DNA from: Zasmidium citrigriseum
Taxonomy: Eukaryota > Ascomycota > Dothideomycetes > Mycosphaerellales > Mycosphaerellaceae
Length of the DNA: 64,000 nucleotides
Assembly: GCA_002786025.1 (NCBI GenBank)
Contig: NHNW01000001.1
Location: forward strand, 558,001 to 622,000
Direction of reading: 5' to 3'
Shown here: one piece after another, positions 1 through 10,586 of the stretch
How the letters are laid out: each line of letters opens with the position of its first letter
Position numbering within the stretch: position 1 is the stretch's first letter
Translations under genes and position numbers: made by a program
Notes under the pieces: model-generated
Databases searched by the model: none
Seen by the model: the letters and a program-made list of their open reading frames with translations, nothing else
What the model was told of the DNA's origin: nothing

Positions 1-1
1 A

Positions 2-1738
2 CCCGAGGACGTTTTGACCAGAATTGCGGAATATCTTCTACCCAGTGGACCGGTCAGAATGGCGGATTGTCTCCTCGATTCGTATGCAGCGCGGTCAACC
101 GCCCAAACGACATACGAGTTGCCAGATGACAGTGGTCCGGTAACCTACGTGGCATGGGGCTCGGAAAATCGAAAGCTGGACCACCATGCACCGTCTCGCC
201 GTCCTAGGACTGGTCTCTGCCCTTCTATCCTGTCCATCAAACGCCAGATGTACGACATTGCGGTACCTGTCCTCTACAGCAGAGAATTTCGATTTGTGGG
301 AAGTCCTCAATCCTGCCTGGCCTTCTTACACGATCATCAAAAGCAAGAACACGCTGTTGAATCAATCTCAATATGGCTCTCGGGAAGTCCTAACAAGTCG
401 GAGGCTTGGGAGTATCTTGTCGACGTTCTCATTTACGAGCGACCGGAGTTGAGGCGTATCAGCGTGATTGTGCAACAGCCTTTCTGGGAGGTGGTATCTT
501 GTGCTCCACCATTTCCTTTACTCAGGGTGCAGGAAATGGGCGACAAAGCTCGTTACGTCCGCTGGAAGCGAGTTGAAGATCTGCCACCCATCTTTCAGCC
601 GCTAACACGGCTCCCTAGAACAAGAGATGGACAGGATCTGTGCGTCAAGATCACCATCGAAGGCCAAGAAGGTTTTCTGGGGCGTGAAAGCTTTGTTGAG
701 GACTTGACTTGTTTTGTCCTGAAAGCCAGACTGAAGCAACCTGAGCCTCTTCTCAACGTCCGGCATAAAGTCTGTTCTCAGAGAGTGCTTGAGAAGTGCT
801 GCCACTGGAATCGAGAAGAGCGAGCTCAGCCCAAGTATCTAGACTTGGAGAAGTTGCCACCCAAAGTCCTAGCTACAGTCATGGAGTTACTCTTTCCGGT
901 GCATCGACTCGAGATTGGGGAAACTCCGTCCGAAATTGCAGCACGATGGAGATATCGACAAACTACCTACCGACAGCAAGTAAAAATACTCAGATGGACG
1001 ACGTACCATGTACGGATGGTGTCATCCGGGACTCAGACAGGTGGTCCCGATTCTGCCATCTGCGTCAATCTCCTATTGGCATGCAAGAAGTTCTGCAATT
1101 TGGGAATGCCGTATTTGTATTCTCGTGGACTTCAATTCGATTCGAATCCTTCGACCTGCCTGGCTTTCTTGCACGACCACCGTGGCAAACTCCACCAAAT
1201 CAAGGATATCACCTTGCGCTACGATGAGCACAGCAACTGTGATGCGTGGCGTCGCCTGTTCAACGTCTTCGTTCACAACAGACCAGACTTGGAGTCACTC
1301 ACGATCAAGATCTGCCCCAAATTCTGGGACGACGCTCCTTGGCGTTCTTCTGGAGGTGCATACACAGTCCTGCGTTGGAGAGGGTGGTGCAAGAGAGTCC
1401 ATGTGGACGGCGGAGGCCAATGCTGTGCAGGTCGGACCTTCCTGCAGCAGGTTGCCCGAATTGCCCTCCTGACCAAACACAGAAAGCTTATCCAGCTGAA
1501 AGTCGAGATCGATGGAGTTGATGAGGATCCAGCTCGCGCTGTTTTCCTTAAGGAGTTAGAGAGCCAAATCAGCATCATGAGGTCGTATCGAGACGACGTC
1601 ACCGTAGAGGCCTATGGCTCCTGTGCAGAAGACGAGAAGAGGAATAGACAAATGAAAGGCACCCAGAACGGCAATCCGAGGGAGATGAAGTTGGCTGAGT
1701 GCTGCTATTGGGACGAACGTACACGATGTCCGAGATAG
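2..1738 (+). CDS. F-box-like protein with internal duplication, 5'-truncated by the window edge
   Basis: The frame is open from base 2 and has no ATG near its beginning, so the true start lies left of the window. Its first codons read PEDVLTRIAEYLLP, an F-box-like helix that matches LPPKVLATVMELLFP about 280 residues later. The protein is therefore two tandem copies of one roughly 280-aa module. Each copy has an F-box-like start, a YLYSR/VLYSR segment, a CLAFLHDH core, an (E/D)AW...RP(E/D)L stretch and a closing CCxW motif. The second copy ends at the stop codon. Such proteins are common in Dothideomycetes as F-box-type orphans and may bind Skp1, but no partner can be read here. There is no sign of an intron. 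Function is unknown. Confidence 0.7.
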   Translation, partial: PEDVLTRIAEYLLPSGPVRMADCLLDSYAARSTAQTTYELPDDSGPVTYVAWGSENRKLDHHAPSRRPRTGLCPSILSIKRQMYDIAVPVLYSREFRFVGSPQSCLAFLHDHQKQEHAVESISIWLSGSPNKSEAWEYLVDVLIYERPELRRISVIVQQPFWEVVSCAPPFPLLRVQEMGDKARYVRWKRVEDLPPIFQPLTRLPRTRDGQDLCVKITIEGQEGFLGRESFVEDLTCFVLKARLKQPEPLLNVRHKVCSQRVLEKCCHWNREERAQPKYLDLEKLPPKVLATVMELLFPVHRLEIGETPSEIAARWRYRQTTYRQQVKILRWTTYHVRMVSSGTQTGGPDSAICVNLLLACKKFCNLGMPYLYSRGLQFDSNPSTCLAFLHDHRGKLHQIKDITLRYDEHSNCDAWRRLFNVFVHNRPDLESLTIKICPKFWDDAPWRSSGGAYTVLRWRGWCKRVHVDGGGQCCAGRTFLQQVARIALLTKHRKLIQLKVEIDGVDEDPARAVFLKELESQISIMRSYRDDVTVEAYGSCAEDEKRNRQMKGTQNGNPREMKLAECCYWDERTRCPR

Positions 1739-2400
1739 CGAGAGACCATGCGCAATAGGTTGGCAGAAAGCGAGCGTTGATGATTTGGGCATTTGAAGAG
1801 GGGGTCAGTAGCGTTGTCTATTGGTGGCACGATCACCTCCTCGGAGGTGTGAACATTCGACTTCTTCCTTTTTTATGGGTCCAGAGGACCGAAAGTGTCA
1901 TTGCACCCCTGACGCTGGAGGCTTCGTGCTATTGGGAGCAGTTCTCGGATTGTACGAGGCTTCCTCCAAGCAGTCTCTTCCCAGGCGAATCATGAAACAT
2001 CAAGCAAGCGACAGTACACACAGGAGGCTCAACCCGACATTGGAGAGAAGAGAATCGGATGGAGATAGTGACCACCATCGACTCCATCGATCTCCTGTGA
2101 CGCTGATGGTCGACAGCGCGGGTGCCTCGGATCGTTTTGTCCCATTCTCGTCCATCGTGGATATGAGATCGGGCTGTAAAGTACAAGATCTGTAAGTAGA
2201 TGCTCGAGCTTTCAATAGCTCAGTAAGAATAGAACTTCCACATCCGAATGCACAACATAGAGCTCACTTCTCTTGCCGCAGCCCCTTGCCCTGAATTAAA
2301 TATCCATTAAACTTACTTAACCCCCCATCAAATTAGCGCCAACCCAAACCCAACCACACCTCCATCCACCCACCCAGAACCCCAAAACCGCACAACTACA
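1739..2400. other. Intergenic region, no supported gene
   Basis: Only short open frames with no recognisable similarity are present (for example 1993-2195 on the + strand). The last 80 bases before 2401 are very C-rich and A/C-biased, which fits a 5' untranslated leader for the peptidase gene. Confidence 0.5.
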
Positions 2401-3042
2401 ATGCCCCTCACCCCCCGCCTCCGCGGCGTCCTCTGGCGCATCCTCATCCCCGCCCACCTAACAATAACAACCCTCATCCTCCTAAACGACCACCTCCTCG
2501 AAGCAACCTTTGTAACCGGCTCCTCCATGTCGCCCACCCTCTCCCCAAACTACTCCACGACCCGGTCCCGCGACCTCCTCCTCTGGTCCAAAGCCCGCCC
2601 AACAGCAAACCTCAAACGCGGCGACGTGATTCTCTTCTCCGCACCCCATAACCCCGAGTCCACAGCCGTCAAACGCGTAATCGCCCTAGGAGGAGACACC
2701 GTCCTCCTGGACCCTCGACGACGACCGCAAGACGTCGCGAACGGGCGCGTGAACGAGGCGGCGCGGAATTGGGATCAGTGGAAGGGGAGGATTGTGGTTC
2801 CGCCGGGTCATGTCTGGGTTGAGGGGGATAATTGGCGGTGGACGAAGGATAGTCATTATTATGGGCCGGTGTCGAAGGGGTTGATACTGGGTAGGGCGTG
2901 GGGGTTGCTGTGGCCGGCGGGACAGTTTGGGGCGAGGCCTTGGGAGGGGTTTCAGGTGAAGACGAGGGTGATTGAGGGGCAGGAGGTTGTGGTGAGGAGG
3001 AGGGCGGATGAGGGGGTGCCAACTTGGGAGCCGCATGGGTGA
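2401..3042 (+). CDS. IMP2: Mitochondrial inner membrane protease subunit 2 (Imp2-type signal peptidase)
   Basis: An intronless 213-aa S26-family serine protease. It would cleave intermembrane-space sorting signals at the mitochondrial inner membrane, as a partner of Imp1. A hydrophobic segment lies at residues 11-28. The catalytic serine is in GSSMSPT (Ser42). The general-base lysine is in AVKRVIALGGD (Lys91). The substrate-binding box GHVWVEGDN follows, then KDSHYYGPVSKG, typical of Imp2. Length fits the family (about 170-210 aa). The ATG at 2401 is chosen because the membrane anchor follows at the usual distance. The 5' half has strong C-ending codon bias, while the last third is strongly G-rich, an oddity of composition within one gene. 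Family assignment is firm. Confidence 0.93.
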   Translation: MPLTPRLRGVLWRILIPAHLTITTLILLNDHLLEATFVTGSSMSPTLSPNYSTTRSRDLLLWSKARPTANLKRGDVILFSAPHNPESTAVKRVIALGGDTVLLDPRRRPQDVANGRVNEAARNWDQWKGRIVVPPGHVWVEGDNWRWTKDSHYYGPVSKGLILGRAWGLLWPAGQFGARPWEGFQVKTRVIEGQEVVVRRRADEGVPTWEPHG

Positions 3043-3133
3043 GGAGGTGGATTCAGAGGTATATTGAAAAACGCCATCTTTGGGCTATGATGCGCTGGAA
3101 ATGATGTATGTGGGAGAGAGAAGGATGCCGCCA

Positions 3134-4287
3134 TCACTTCTTGCCAAAGACGACCTCGATCTGCTTCATAACAGCTTCGGTGGTCTCTTTGGTGTTGGCA
3201 GTCCCTCCCATATCCTTGGTCCGCGTCGCTGGATTGCTGGTCACATTCTCAATGGCTTTCATAAAGTCATCGGCGACCTGATCCAGCTTACCCTGGCCAA
3301 CCCACCTGACCATCTCAGCCGCCGACCAGAATGCCCCAACTGGATTCGCAATCCCCTGGCCTGCGATATCTGGTGCACTGCCGTGAATAGGCTCAAACAT
3401 GGATGGGTACTTCCGTGTCGGATCGAGATTGGCAGAGGGTGCAATGCCTATTGAGCCTGCGAGAGCTGCAGCAAGATCTGAGAGGATATCGGCGTGGACT
3501 GGAAAGCATCAGCATATCAATCACCCGTCAACGGTACGGGATACTCACGATTCGTCGCCACAATCGTATCCATACTCTCGGGCTTATTAACCATCCTCAC
3601 AGTCATAGCATCAACAAGCATCTTATCCCACTCAACAACACCCTCATACTCCTTCGCAACCTCATGGAAAACCTTATCCCATAACACCATGCCATGCCTC
3701 TGCGCATTACTCTTCGTCACCATAGTCAACTTCCTCCTAGGTCGGCTCTTGGCCGTCTCAAACGCAAACCGCATAATCCTCTCAATCCCAACCCTCGTAA
3801 AAATCGCAACCTCAGTCGCAACCGTATCCGGACTATTCTCATGCGTCGTCCCTCCCTGCCCAGCATACTCCCCCTCACTATTCTCCCTTACAATCACCCA
3901 ATCAATATCCTGCGGCCGCTCTCGACACTGCGCCAGCGGCGCCGTCGTCCCCGGCAAAATCCTCGTCGGCCGCACATTCACATACTGGTTGTTATACTTC
4001 CGGATCGGCAGGATCAAACCCCAGAGAGAAATGTGATCCGGCACATCGGGCGATCCCACGGCACCGAAGTAAATTGCGTCGTATTTTGATAGTTGCTGCA
4101 TGCCGTCTTCGGGCATGTACCAGCCGCGCTCGAGGTACTTTTTGGAGGACCAGTCGAAGGTGGTGAAGTTGAATGAAAAAGTTCCTACGGTGGAGGCGAG
4201 TTTGTTGAGGACCGCTTCGGCGGCTTGGGTTACGTCTACGCCGATGCCGTCGCCGGGGATGGAGGCGATGTTGTATGTGGTCGTCAT
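3134..4287 (-). CDS. Tartrate/D-malate-type decarboxylating dehydrogenase (isopropylmalate dehydrogenase family)
   Basis: Two exons, 4287-3549 and 3498-3134, around a 50-bp intron (3499-3548; donor GTGAGT). They join to a 367-aa enzyme. The start [13 protein letters not shown] is the family's nucleotide-binding entry. [10 protein letters not shown], the [11 protein letters not shown] metal-binding segment across the splice, and [19 protein letters not shown] are diagnostic of the NAD-dependent beta-decarboxylating dehydrogenases. Overall pattern matches tartrate dehydrogenase/D-malate dehydrogenase rather than mitochondrial isocitrate or leucine-pathway enzymes. There is no obvious mitochondrial presequence, so it is probably cytosolic. 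It oxidises and decarboxylates D-malate, tartrate or a related 2-hydroxy acid; the exact substrate cannot be told from sequence. It converges with IMP2, with 91 bp between their stops. Confidence 0.9.
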
Positions 4288-4879
4288 GTTGAGGTTGTGT
4301 GGGGATGATGTTGTGGTGGTGTTGTTTTTGGAGCTAGCAAGAAATATATACAGAGCTACATATACCTCGCCATTGAGGGATTCAAAAGCCGTTTGAATTC
4401 AGGCTCAATGTTTTACCGATGCGTCTCTCCGCCGGATGCCGATTTCGGCGAGGATAGGAAAGGAAGATTGTATTGTCAAGTAGGTTCTCATGATCCATGA
4501 CCTGCTACCGTATAGCAAGACTTTCGATCTGAAGGACGTATGTTCCTGCGGTGATAATATATCGGGCTAATAGCGGGTCAAATGGCAGCTGTCGTGGCTT
4601 TCCAAGGGTCCAGGGTCCGGGTCTCAGGAACGGAGGGGCCATGCATATCGAAAGCTTCACCGATATTCATGCAACAACCACTTGTAAATCAACAATTCTC
4701 AGGTTTGACCTAGCAAAGCTCAGAACAGAAGGTGAGTAGCTACAAGATCCTCCATTCAGGCTTGCCCTTCCATTCAGGAGTCCTGCCCTACTCACTCCGC
4801 GAGAGAGCATCCTCATGACACCTTCATCCATCCCCTCGCCAGAACACCCAACTAACCTCCCCCTCCCTCCCAGCCCAAA
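4288..4879. other. Intergenic region between divergent genes
   Basis: Separates the dehydrogenase start (4287, minus) from the GLTP start (4880, plus), so it should hold both promoters. The stretch just before 4880 is C-rich. No supported ORF or clear motif seen. Confidence 0.5.
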
Positions 4880-5569
4880 ATGTCCTTCCCCCCCGGCGGC
4901 ACGTACTTCGACACGACCAAGCGGTCCTTCAACCAAGTCCCCATCGACACCTCCAAAGACAACGGCGCCATCCCGACGACCGAATTCCTCGAAGCCAGCG
5001 AAGCGCTCACCGGCCTCTTCGACGTGCTCGGCAGCGTGGCCTTCCAGCCCGTGAAAAATGACATGACAGGAAACATCAAGAAAATAAGGGAGAGGCAGTT
5101 GGCGGCGCCGGTGGAAAGTGAGACGCTGCAGGATTTGGTGCGGAATGAGTTGAAGGGGAAGAAGCATACGGCTACGGAGGGGTTGGTTTGGTTGGTGCGG
5201 TTAGTACACCCTATTTCATACACCCAAAACCTCCAGGCGAACACAAAGAGCTGATCTGCGTGTGTGATATCTAGAGGCCTGGACTTCACCGCGCAAGCCC
5301 TGCGCCAAAACCTCACCAAGCCCTCGGAAGAACTGTCGCAATCCTTCCGCGACGCCTACGGCAACACGCTCAAGCAATACCACTCTTTCCTCATCAAGCC
5401 CATCTTCTCCGCCGCCATGAGCGCCACGCCGTACCGGGCGGATTTCTACAAGAAATTGGGCGATGATCAGCCACGGGTGTCGAAGGAGTTGGATGAGTGG
5501 CTGGTGGGGTTGGAGAAGAATGTCAAGATTTTGAATGCGTTTTTGGCGAGCAAGGAGGCGAAGTGGTAG
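4880..5569 (+). CDS. Glycolipid transfer protein domain protein (HET-C2/GLTP-like)
   Basis: Exons 4880-5199 and 5275-5569 flank a 75-bp intron (donor GTTAGT, acceptor CTAG) and give 204 aa, the usual size for a lone GLTP fold. The headgroup-binding residues of the family are visible: Asp61, Asn65 and Lys68 in NDMTGNIKKI, Trp104 in LVWLVRGL, where the intron splits the Arg codon, and the histidine in QYHSFLIKPIF. The segment SATPYRADFYKKLG is also typical. Such proteins carry glucosylceramide or related glycolipids between membranes from the cytosol. In Podospora the homologue HET-C2 is a partner in vegetative incompatibility. A HET-domain protein lies at 54-56 kb, but at that distance a functional link is only conjecture. 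Confidence 0.93.
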
Positions 5570-5695
5570 ATCGGACAGATACATTTGAGCTGGGGTGAAG
5601 GGCGGTGAAGGGAGGTGGGGATTGGGAACGGTTGGGTATCTTGAATAGAACCTAGCATGAAAAGGACAGCTAGAAACACCAGGCAAATACAGCCA

Positions 5696-7032
5696 TCATG
5701 CTTTGCTGTTCATCGCCCTCTTCAACATCCCACAAAAACTCTCAAACAACTCATAGTCATTCCCCCTCAACCACCTGACCTCGCACTCCTCATCCTTCGC
5801 CGTAACCTTCACAGCCAACGCCACCGGCATCTCCCCCTCTTCCTCAACACCCTCCTTCTCCTCACGAAACTTCTTCGCCCTCCTCGCCTTCCGACTCCAA
5901 ACATCCCCCCTCCCCTCCCAAACCCCCGCACCCATCAACCCCTTCCAAACCCACCGTCCCTCCAACCCCCCAACAACCCCCTGCACCCTCTCCCCCACCA
6001 TCCCCTTCCCCACCCCGTTGACTTTAACAGTCCAAGCCGTATTCATCGGCAACACCCCCAAAACCAAATCCCCATGCCTCGCAACATCATTCCTAGGTCT
6101 CAAATCGCCGAAACTCCACCCCACAGCCCATCTCTTCGTCCTGCGTCCCGGATGTAGAGACGTGACAGCGAAGTTCGTGATGTCGTTCTGTTTCAGGAGG
6201 GAGAGGGTTTGGTGCAGCGAGGAGAGTTTACTGAGCATGGCGGTGTACCATTGGACTCGTTCGCGGAGGATGAGGGATTGTTTGACGATGCGAGTGACGA
6301 AACCGACGTCGCCGCCGGGACAGATCATTTCGTTTGTGGAGCCGGTGCAGACTGCTGAGGGTTCCGAGGGGACGGGTTTGTCTTTCGGGTTGTAGGAGGC
6401 GAGGAAATCTGCGTGGTCGGTATAAAACGGTGGGTTCGTCATCACAAAATCCAGTTCTTCGATCTTCCAGGCATCTAATGGAAGAATTTCATCCTCATCC
6501 TCGGCTTTCTTCAACCGGATCCGATCCTCCAGACCATTGAGTTTGACATTCCTCCTCGCATACTCAATCGAACGCCCATCGACGTCCGTCCCCGCCATGC
6601 GCCAGTTCTCCCGCGAGGCACAAGCCAGCAGGCCGTAGATACACGAAGCTCCGACACCGATGTCCATACCCAGAACCTCTCGCTCAGGATCGAAATGCTC
6701 GGTGTAGTCCTCACTCGTCGTGTCCAGTAAATCCTGGATCCAGCGGATGTAGTTCCATCGCACGGGGACGGGGGGACAGAGCCTGTCGTCTGGGAGGTCG
6801 ACTTGCAGGTTGAAGTCGGTCTTGAGGAGGGATTTGGTGAGTTGTCTGTATATGAGTTAGTATCATGGTTTGAGAAGCGGGGAGGTATTGTGACAGACTG
6901 CACGATTTTGGGGTCTTGGAAGTCAATGAAGCCGTCGCGTTTGCCGTGCTGTGAAATGGCGGCGAATTCGGGGTCACGTTTGGCCAGGTCGTCGAAGTCG
7001 ATGTCGCGGTCGTAGTATGGTATTTGCTTCAT
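5696..7032 (-). CDS. METTL16-type U6 snRNA N6-adenosine methyltransferase
   Basis: Exons 7032-6899 and 6845-5696 around a 53-bp intron (6846-6898) with a perfect TACTAAC branch point and a slightly unusual GTCTGT donor. The product is 427 aa. The catalytic NPPF is at about residues 182-185, almost the human METTL16 position. The upstream SAM fold reads GMDIGVGASCIYG, then GTDVDGRSIEYARRN. The N-terminal RNA-binding part (DFQDPKIVQQLTKSLLK, VRWNYIRWIQDLL) also matches. The family methylates A43 of U6 snRNA and hairpins in some mRNAs, in the nucleus. The ATG at 7032 fits the family's N terminus best. An in-frame ATG at 7131 would add 33 residues and cannot be excluded. Confidence 0.9.
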
Positions 7033-7391
7033 TGTGGTGGTGGAATGTTGTTTTTGACGTAGACTTGGCTGAAGTTGCAGACCTGAGATGCGAAAAGCTT
7101 GGAGCGCTGTTTGAAGCACAGAGACCGCCACCCACGCGAGGACATCAGAACAAAGAAGGCGTTCTGCACGAATGTATTGAAGAGGAAAGTGAGGAGATGT
7201 TTTGAACCTGTTGAACTGCTTTTCGAGACTCAGAGATCTACCGCTCTATCCGTCTTTCTATCTAACACATAGGGAATCTTCATGCCTTTCATTAAGCATC
7301 ATACCAACCGAACGCCGACCCGCAATGCATCAACCCCGACCTGTATCTCAGCACTCGCCCGCTCACCCAAGAGCTACGCGTCTGAAATCAT
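7033..7391. other. Intergenic region between METTL16-type gene and eEF3 stop
   Basis: About 360 bp holding the 5' region of the methyltransferase and the 3' region of eEF3, both on the minus strand. I see no supported gene or clear motif. Confidence 0.4.
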
Positions 7392-10300
7392 CTAATCATC
7401 CTCGTCGGAGAAGACCTCCTCACCACGCTTGCGGCGGGCCATGCGGTCCTTCTTCTTCTTGCGGAGCTCGGCCGATGTGAGCTTCTTCTGCTTCTTGGTC
7501 GACTCGATCTTGTTGCCCATGGCGTCAAACTTCTCCTCTTCTTCGTCGTCTTGCTTAAGACGAGGACCGGCACCCTGACCCTGCACCCAGTTGTGGCCAG
7601 ATGGAGTCATCTTGCCGTCGACGACAGCCCAGACTTCCTCAGTCAAGTCCTTGGTGAACTCAGCAGAGTGAGTAATGATGATGACACCACCCTCGAAAGC
7701 CTTGATGGCCTTGGAGAGGGCACCGAGCGAGTCTCGGTCGAGGTAGTTGGTTGGCTCGTCGAGGACGATCAAGTGAGGACGCTGCCATGAGCAAGCAGCG
7801 AGGACAACCTTGACACGCTGACCACCCGAGAGACCGCGCATGCGGGAGTGAGAGACGAGCTCAGCATCGAGACCGAAGTTCGTGCAGTGTTGCTCGATTT
7901 CCTTACGGACCAGAGGACGGAACTGACCACTGGCAAGAGCCTCCTTTTGGTCGACCTCGGCGACCATCTTCTGATGGGACTGGATGAGCTCGGAACGAGG
8001 AATCCAGGCGTTGTCTGCGGTCATCATGGGTGTCCACTTCTCGTTCTTCATACCGACGTTGTCACCAAGAGCGAACGAACACTCGTACTCGTAGGAGTTC
8101 TTGAACTTTCTACGCGCGTGCACGCCAATGACACGGCGCTGGGAGCCCTCGATGCGGTAGATCTTGTCCATGGCCTTCTCGTCGTCTTCGGTAACGATCT
8201 TGTTGGCACGGTCCATGGTCTCTCGGTCTTCACCAGTCTGGAAACGCCACTGGATATACTCGGATGGGGTCTTGTCGAGATGGTGGTCGATATGTGCGAA
8301 AGCGTGCTGCTTGATGTAGGCGATACGGATGTTCTCGTGCTGGTAGACATCACCGGTGGTTGGGATGAGCTCACCAGTGAGGACGTTGACAAGAGTAGAC
8401 TTGCCAGCACCGTTGGGACCAATGACAGCGATACGCGAGCCGAGCGAGCACTGGAAGGTAATGTCCGAGATCTGTGGCTTGGGAGTTCCTGGGTACTGGA
8501 AGGACATGTTGCTGACACGAACGATGGCCTTGGCCTTGGTCTTGACACCCTCGAGGAATCCAGGCTCAGGGAACTTGAACTCCATCTCGGAAGCACCGAG
8601 CTCGTAGTACGACTTGGCCGAAGGCACACGCTTGACGAACTCGCTGAGCTTGCCACGGTAACGCTTGAGCTTGAAGCGCTCGTAGTGGATGACGTGCTGA
8701 ATAACGTTGTCGAGGAACTTGCTGTCGTGCGAGATGATGATCGACGTGCAAGGCGAGCTGGTCAGGTAGTCTTCGAGCCACTTCACGTTCTTCACGTCCA
8801 AGTGGTTAGTGGGCTCGTCGAGCAGGAGAATGTCGGGCTTCTCGAAAACGGCACGGGCAAGAGCCAGCTTCATCTTCCAACCACCAGAAAGAGCGGTGAT
8901 TGGACCAGTGAGCTGCTCGGGAGCGAAGCCGAACTCGACGAGGGTGTTCTTGACCTCGTCTTCGGTCAGGTCAAGACCAGCGGCCTTGAGCTTCATCATA
9001 GTCCACTCAATGACAGTCATCTCAGTGTCGGCGGAGTCAAGATCGTGCTCAACGTACACAGTCTTAACCTCGCTCTGCTTGGGGAAGCCCTCGACCTGCT
9101 CGTTGTTGATGGCGCGCATGAGAGTAGTCTTGCCGGAACCGTTGGGACCAAGGAGACCATAACGCTGGCCACGCTTGAGACGGAGATGTGTCTGGTTGAG
9201 GAGGATCTTGGCACCGTAGGCCAAGTTGAACGTGCAGTTGCAGAGGTCCTCACCCTCTTCCTCGTCTGGCTCAACCTCGTCTTCAGCGGCGGCAGCTGGG
9301 GAAGCACGCTTGCGGAGGGTGTCAACAATGCCCTGGGCATCGTCATCACCGACGATCTGGCGGACGTATGGGAGGAGGTTGTTTGTCCAGATGACCTGGT
9401 CACCCTCCTTCTCGTCAATGAGCTCACCACCCATGGCGGCAATGTACTTGAGCACAGGCTCGAACTTGGCGACGGCATCCTTGTGCTTGTAGCTAAGGAT
9501 GTCCTTGAGCTTGCCGAGGACAGTCTCGACATCACCGACGTGCGAGACCTCTGGGATCTTGCCGTCCTTGACGTCACCGACACGGATGAGGGTGTCGAGA
9601 CCCTGCTTCGTCTTCTCACGAGCCTCAGGGTCGGCCATGTTGTCGTAGTTGTAGGTAAGCTGGGGCATCAGCTTGGGCAGGAAAGAGGCCACGATGTTGG
9701 GGTCTTCGACCAGCTTGCACATGTTGTCGACGATGACAGCCGACTTACGCTTGATCGCGGTCTCACGCTCCTTGAGACCACGCTCGAGGAGAGGAACCAT
9801 GATGGCGAGGGTGGGCTCGTGGACGTCGGTAACGAAAGTGGTGGCACCGAGCAAGTGGATGGTCTCGGGGACGTTCTCAGGCTTGGCGATACACTTGATG
9901 AGTTCCGGAATGAAGCGCTCAATATCCTTGTTGACGATAAGCTGGCAAACCTTCTCCATGGTGCCGTAGGCCTTCTTCTTGACTTCAGGCTTGGTGTCCC
10001 ACATGGCCTCGGAGACGATGGGGATGAGCTCGGGCACACGGTAGGCAGTCTGAGCGGGAGCCGACTCGCAGAGGGCCTCGATGCACTCCAGGTCGGTCAT
10101 CTTCTCGGGCCACTTCTGAGCGTTGCGGATCGAGTCGACAAAGCATGGGATGAGCAGCTTGACCGCGTTGGGGTTGACTGCCTTGGTGATGGCAAGTGCG
10201 GCATCCTGTGCAGCGACCTTGACGGCAGCCATCTTGTCGCCGACTGCTGCCAGAACAGGCGGGAGAAGTTGGACGAGATATGGCTCGACGCCGGCGGAGA

Positions 10301-10586
10301 CGTCGGCGTGCTTCGCGATGGTGGCGATGGCCTCGGCGGCGTTTTGACGGGCGGTAGCATCCTTCTTGTTGTTGAGCATCTTCTTCAGAGTCTCAACAGC
10401 CTTGGTAGGCGCATCCTTCTCTTGAATGTCGCCATTGATGAAGGTGGCGATCTCCTGCGACGTGCCCTTGGCCTCGTCGGCGGATTTGGAAACGGAAAGC
10501 TTGGACAGAAGATCCTCGAGGACCTTGACGCTCTGCTTGTTCTCGCTCGCCTGCTGGGCGGCAGCGGAATCAGCGGAGGGCGACAT
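7392..10586 (-). CDS. TEF3: Translation elongation factor 3 (eEF3), ABC-F ATPase
   Basis: An intronless 1064-aa protein, the standard length of fungal eEF3. HEAT repeats fill about residues 1-330. The first ABC domain has Walker [10 protein letters not shown] near residue 479, signature [14 protein letters not shown] and Walker [13 protein letters not shown]. The second has GPNGAGKST near residue 722, signature [12 protein letters not shown] and [11 protein letters not shown], with the chromodomain-like insertion between its halves. The C terminus is a lysine/arginine-rich tail, as in yeast. eEF3 binds the ribosome and drives E-site tRNA release during each elongation cycle; it is essential in fungi. 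Codon use is strongly biased toward C/G-ending codons, as expected of a very highly expressed gene. This bias also creates very long antisense open frames. Confidence 0.98.
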   Translation of the reverse strand: MSPSADSAAAQQASENKQSVKVLEDLLSKLSVSKSADEAKGTSQEIATFINGDIQEKDAPTKAVETLKKMLNNKKDATARQNAAEAIATIAKHADVSAGVEPYLVQLLPPVLAAVGDKMAAVKVAAQDAALAITKAVNPNAVKLLIPCFVDSIRNAQKWPEKMTDLECIEALCESAPAQTAYRVPELIPIVSEAMWDTKPEVKKKAYGTMEKVCQLIVNKDIERFIPELIKCIAKPENVPETIHLLGATTFVTDVHEPTLAIMVPLLERGLKERETAIKRKSAVIVDNMCKLVEDPNIVASFLPKLMPQLTYNYDNMADPEAREKTKQGLDTLIRVGDVKDGKIPEVSHVGDVETVLGKLKDILSYKHKDAVAKFEPVLKYIAAMGGELIDEKEGDQVIWTNNLLPYVRQIVGDDDAQGIVDTLRKRASPAAAAEDEVEPDEEEGEDLCNCTFNLAYGAKILLNQTHLRLKRGQRYGLLGPNGSGKTTLMRAINNEQVEGFPKQSEVKTVYVEHDLDSADTEMTVIEWTMMKLKAAGLDLTEDEVKNTLVEFGFAPEQLTGPITALSGGWKMKLALARAVFEKPDILLLDEPTNHLDVKNVKWLEDYLTSSPCTSIIISHDSKFLDNVIQHVIHYERFKLKRYRGKLSEFVKRVPSAKSYYELGASEMEFKFPEPGFLEGVKTKAKAIVRVSNMSFQYPGTPKPQISDITFQCSLGSRIAVIGPNGAGKSTLVNVLTGELIPTTGDVYQHENIRIAYIKQHAFAHIDHHLDKTPSEYIQWRFQTGEDRETMDRANKIVTEDDEKAMDKIYRIEGSQRRVIGVHARRKFKNSYEYECSFALGDNVGMKNEKWTPMMTADNAWIPRSELIQSHQKMVAEVDQKEALASGQFRPLVRKEIEQHCTNFGLDAELVSHSRMRGLSGGQRVKVVLAACSWQRPHLIVLDEPTNYLDRDSLGALSKAIKAFEGGVIIITHSAEFTKDLTEEVWAVVDGKMTPSGHNWVQGQGAGPRLKQDDEEEEKFDAMGNKIESTKKQKKLTSAELRKKKKDRMARRKRGEEVFSDEDD

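Noticed and set aside
14..1738. Start of the first protein at a TTG codon at base 14
   Set aside because: The frame is open to the window edge and the bases before it encode the start of the F-box-like helix, so the gene begins outside the window.
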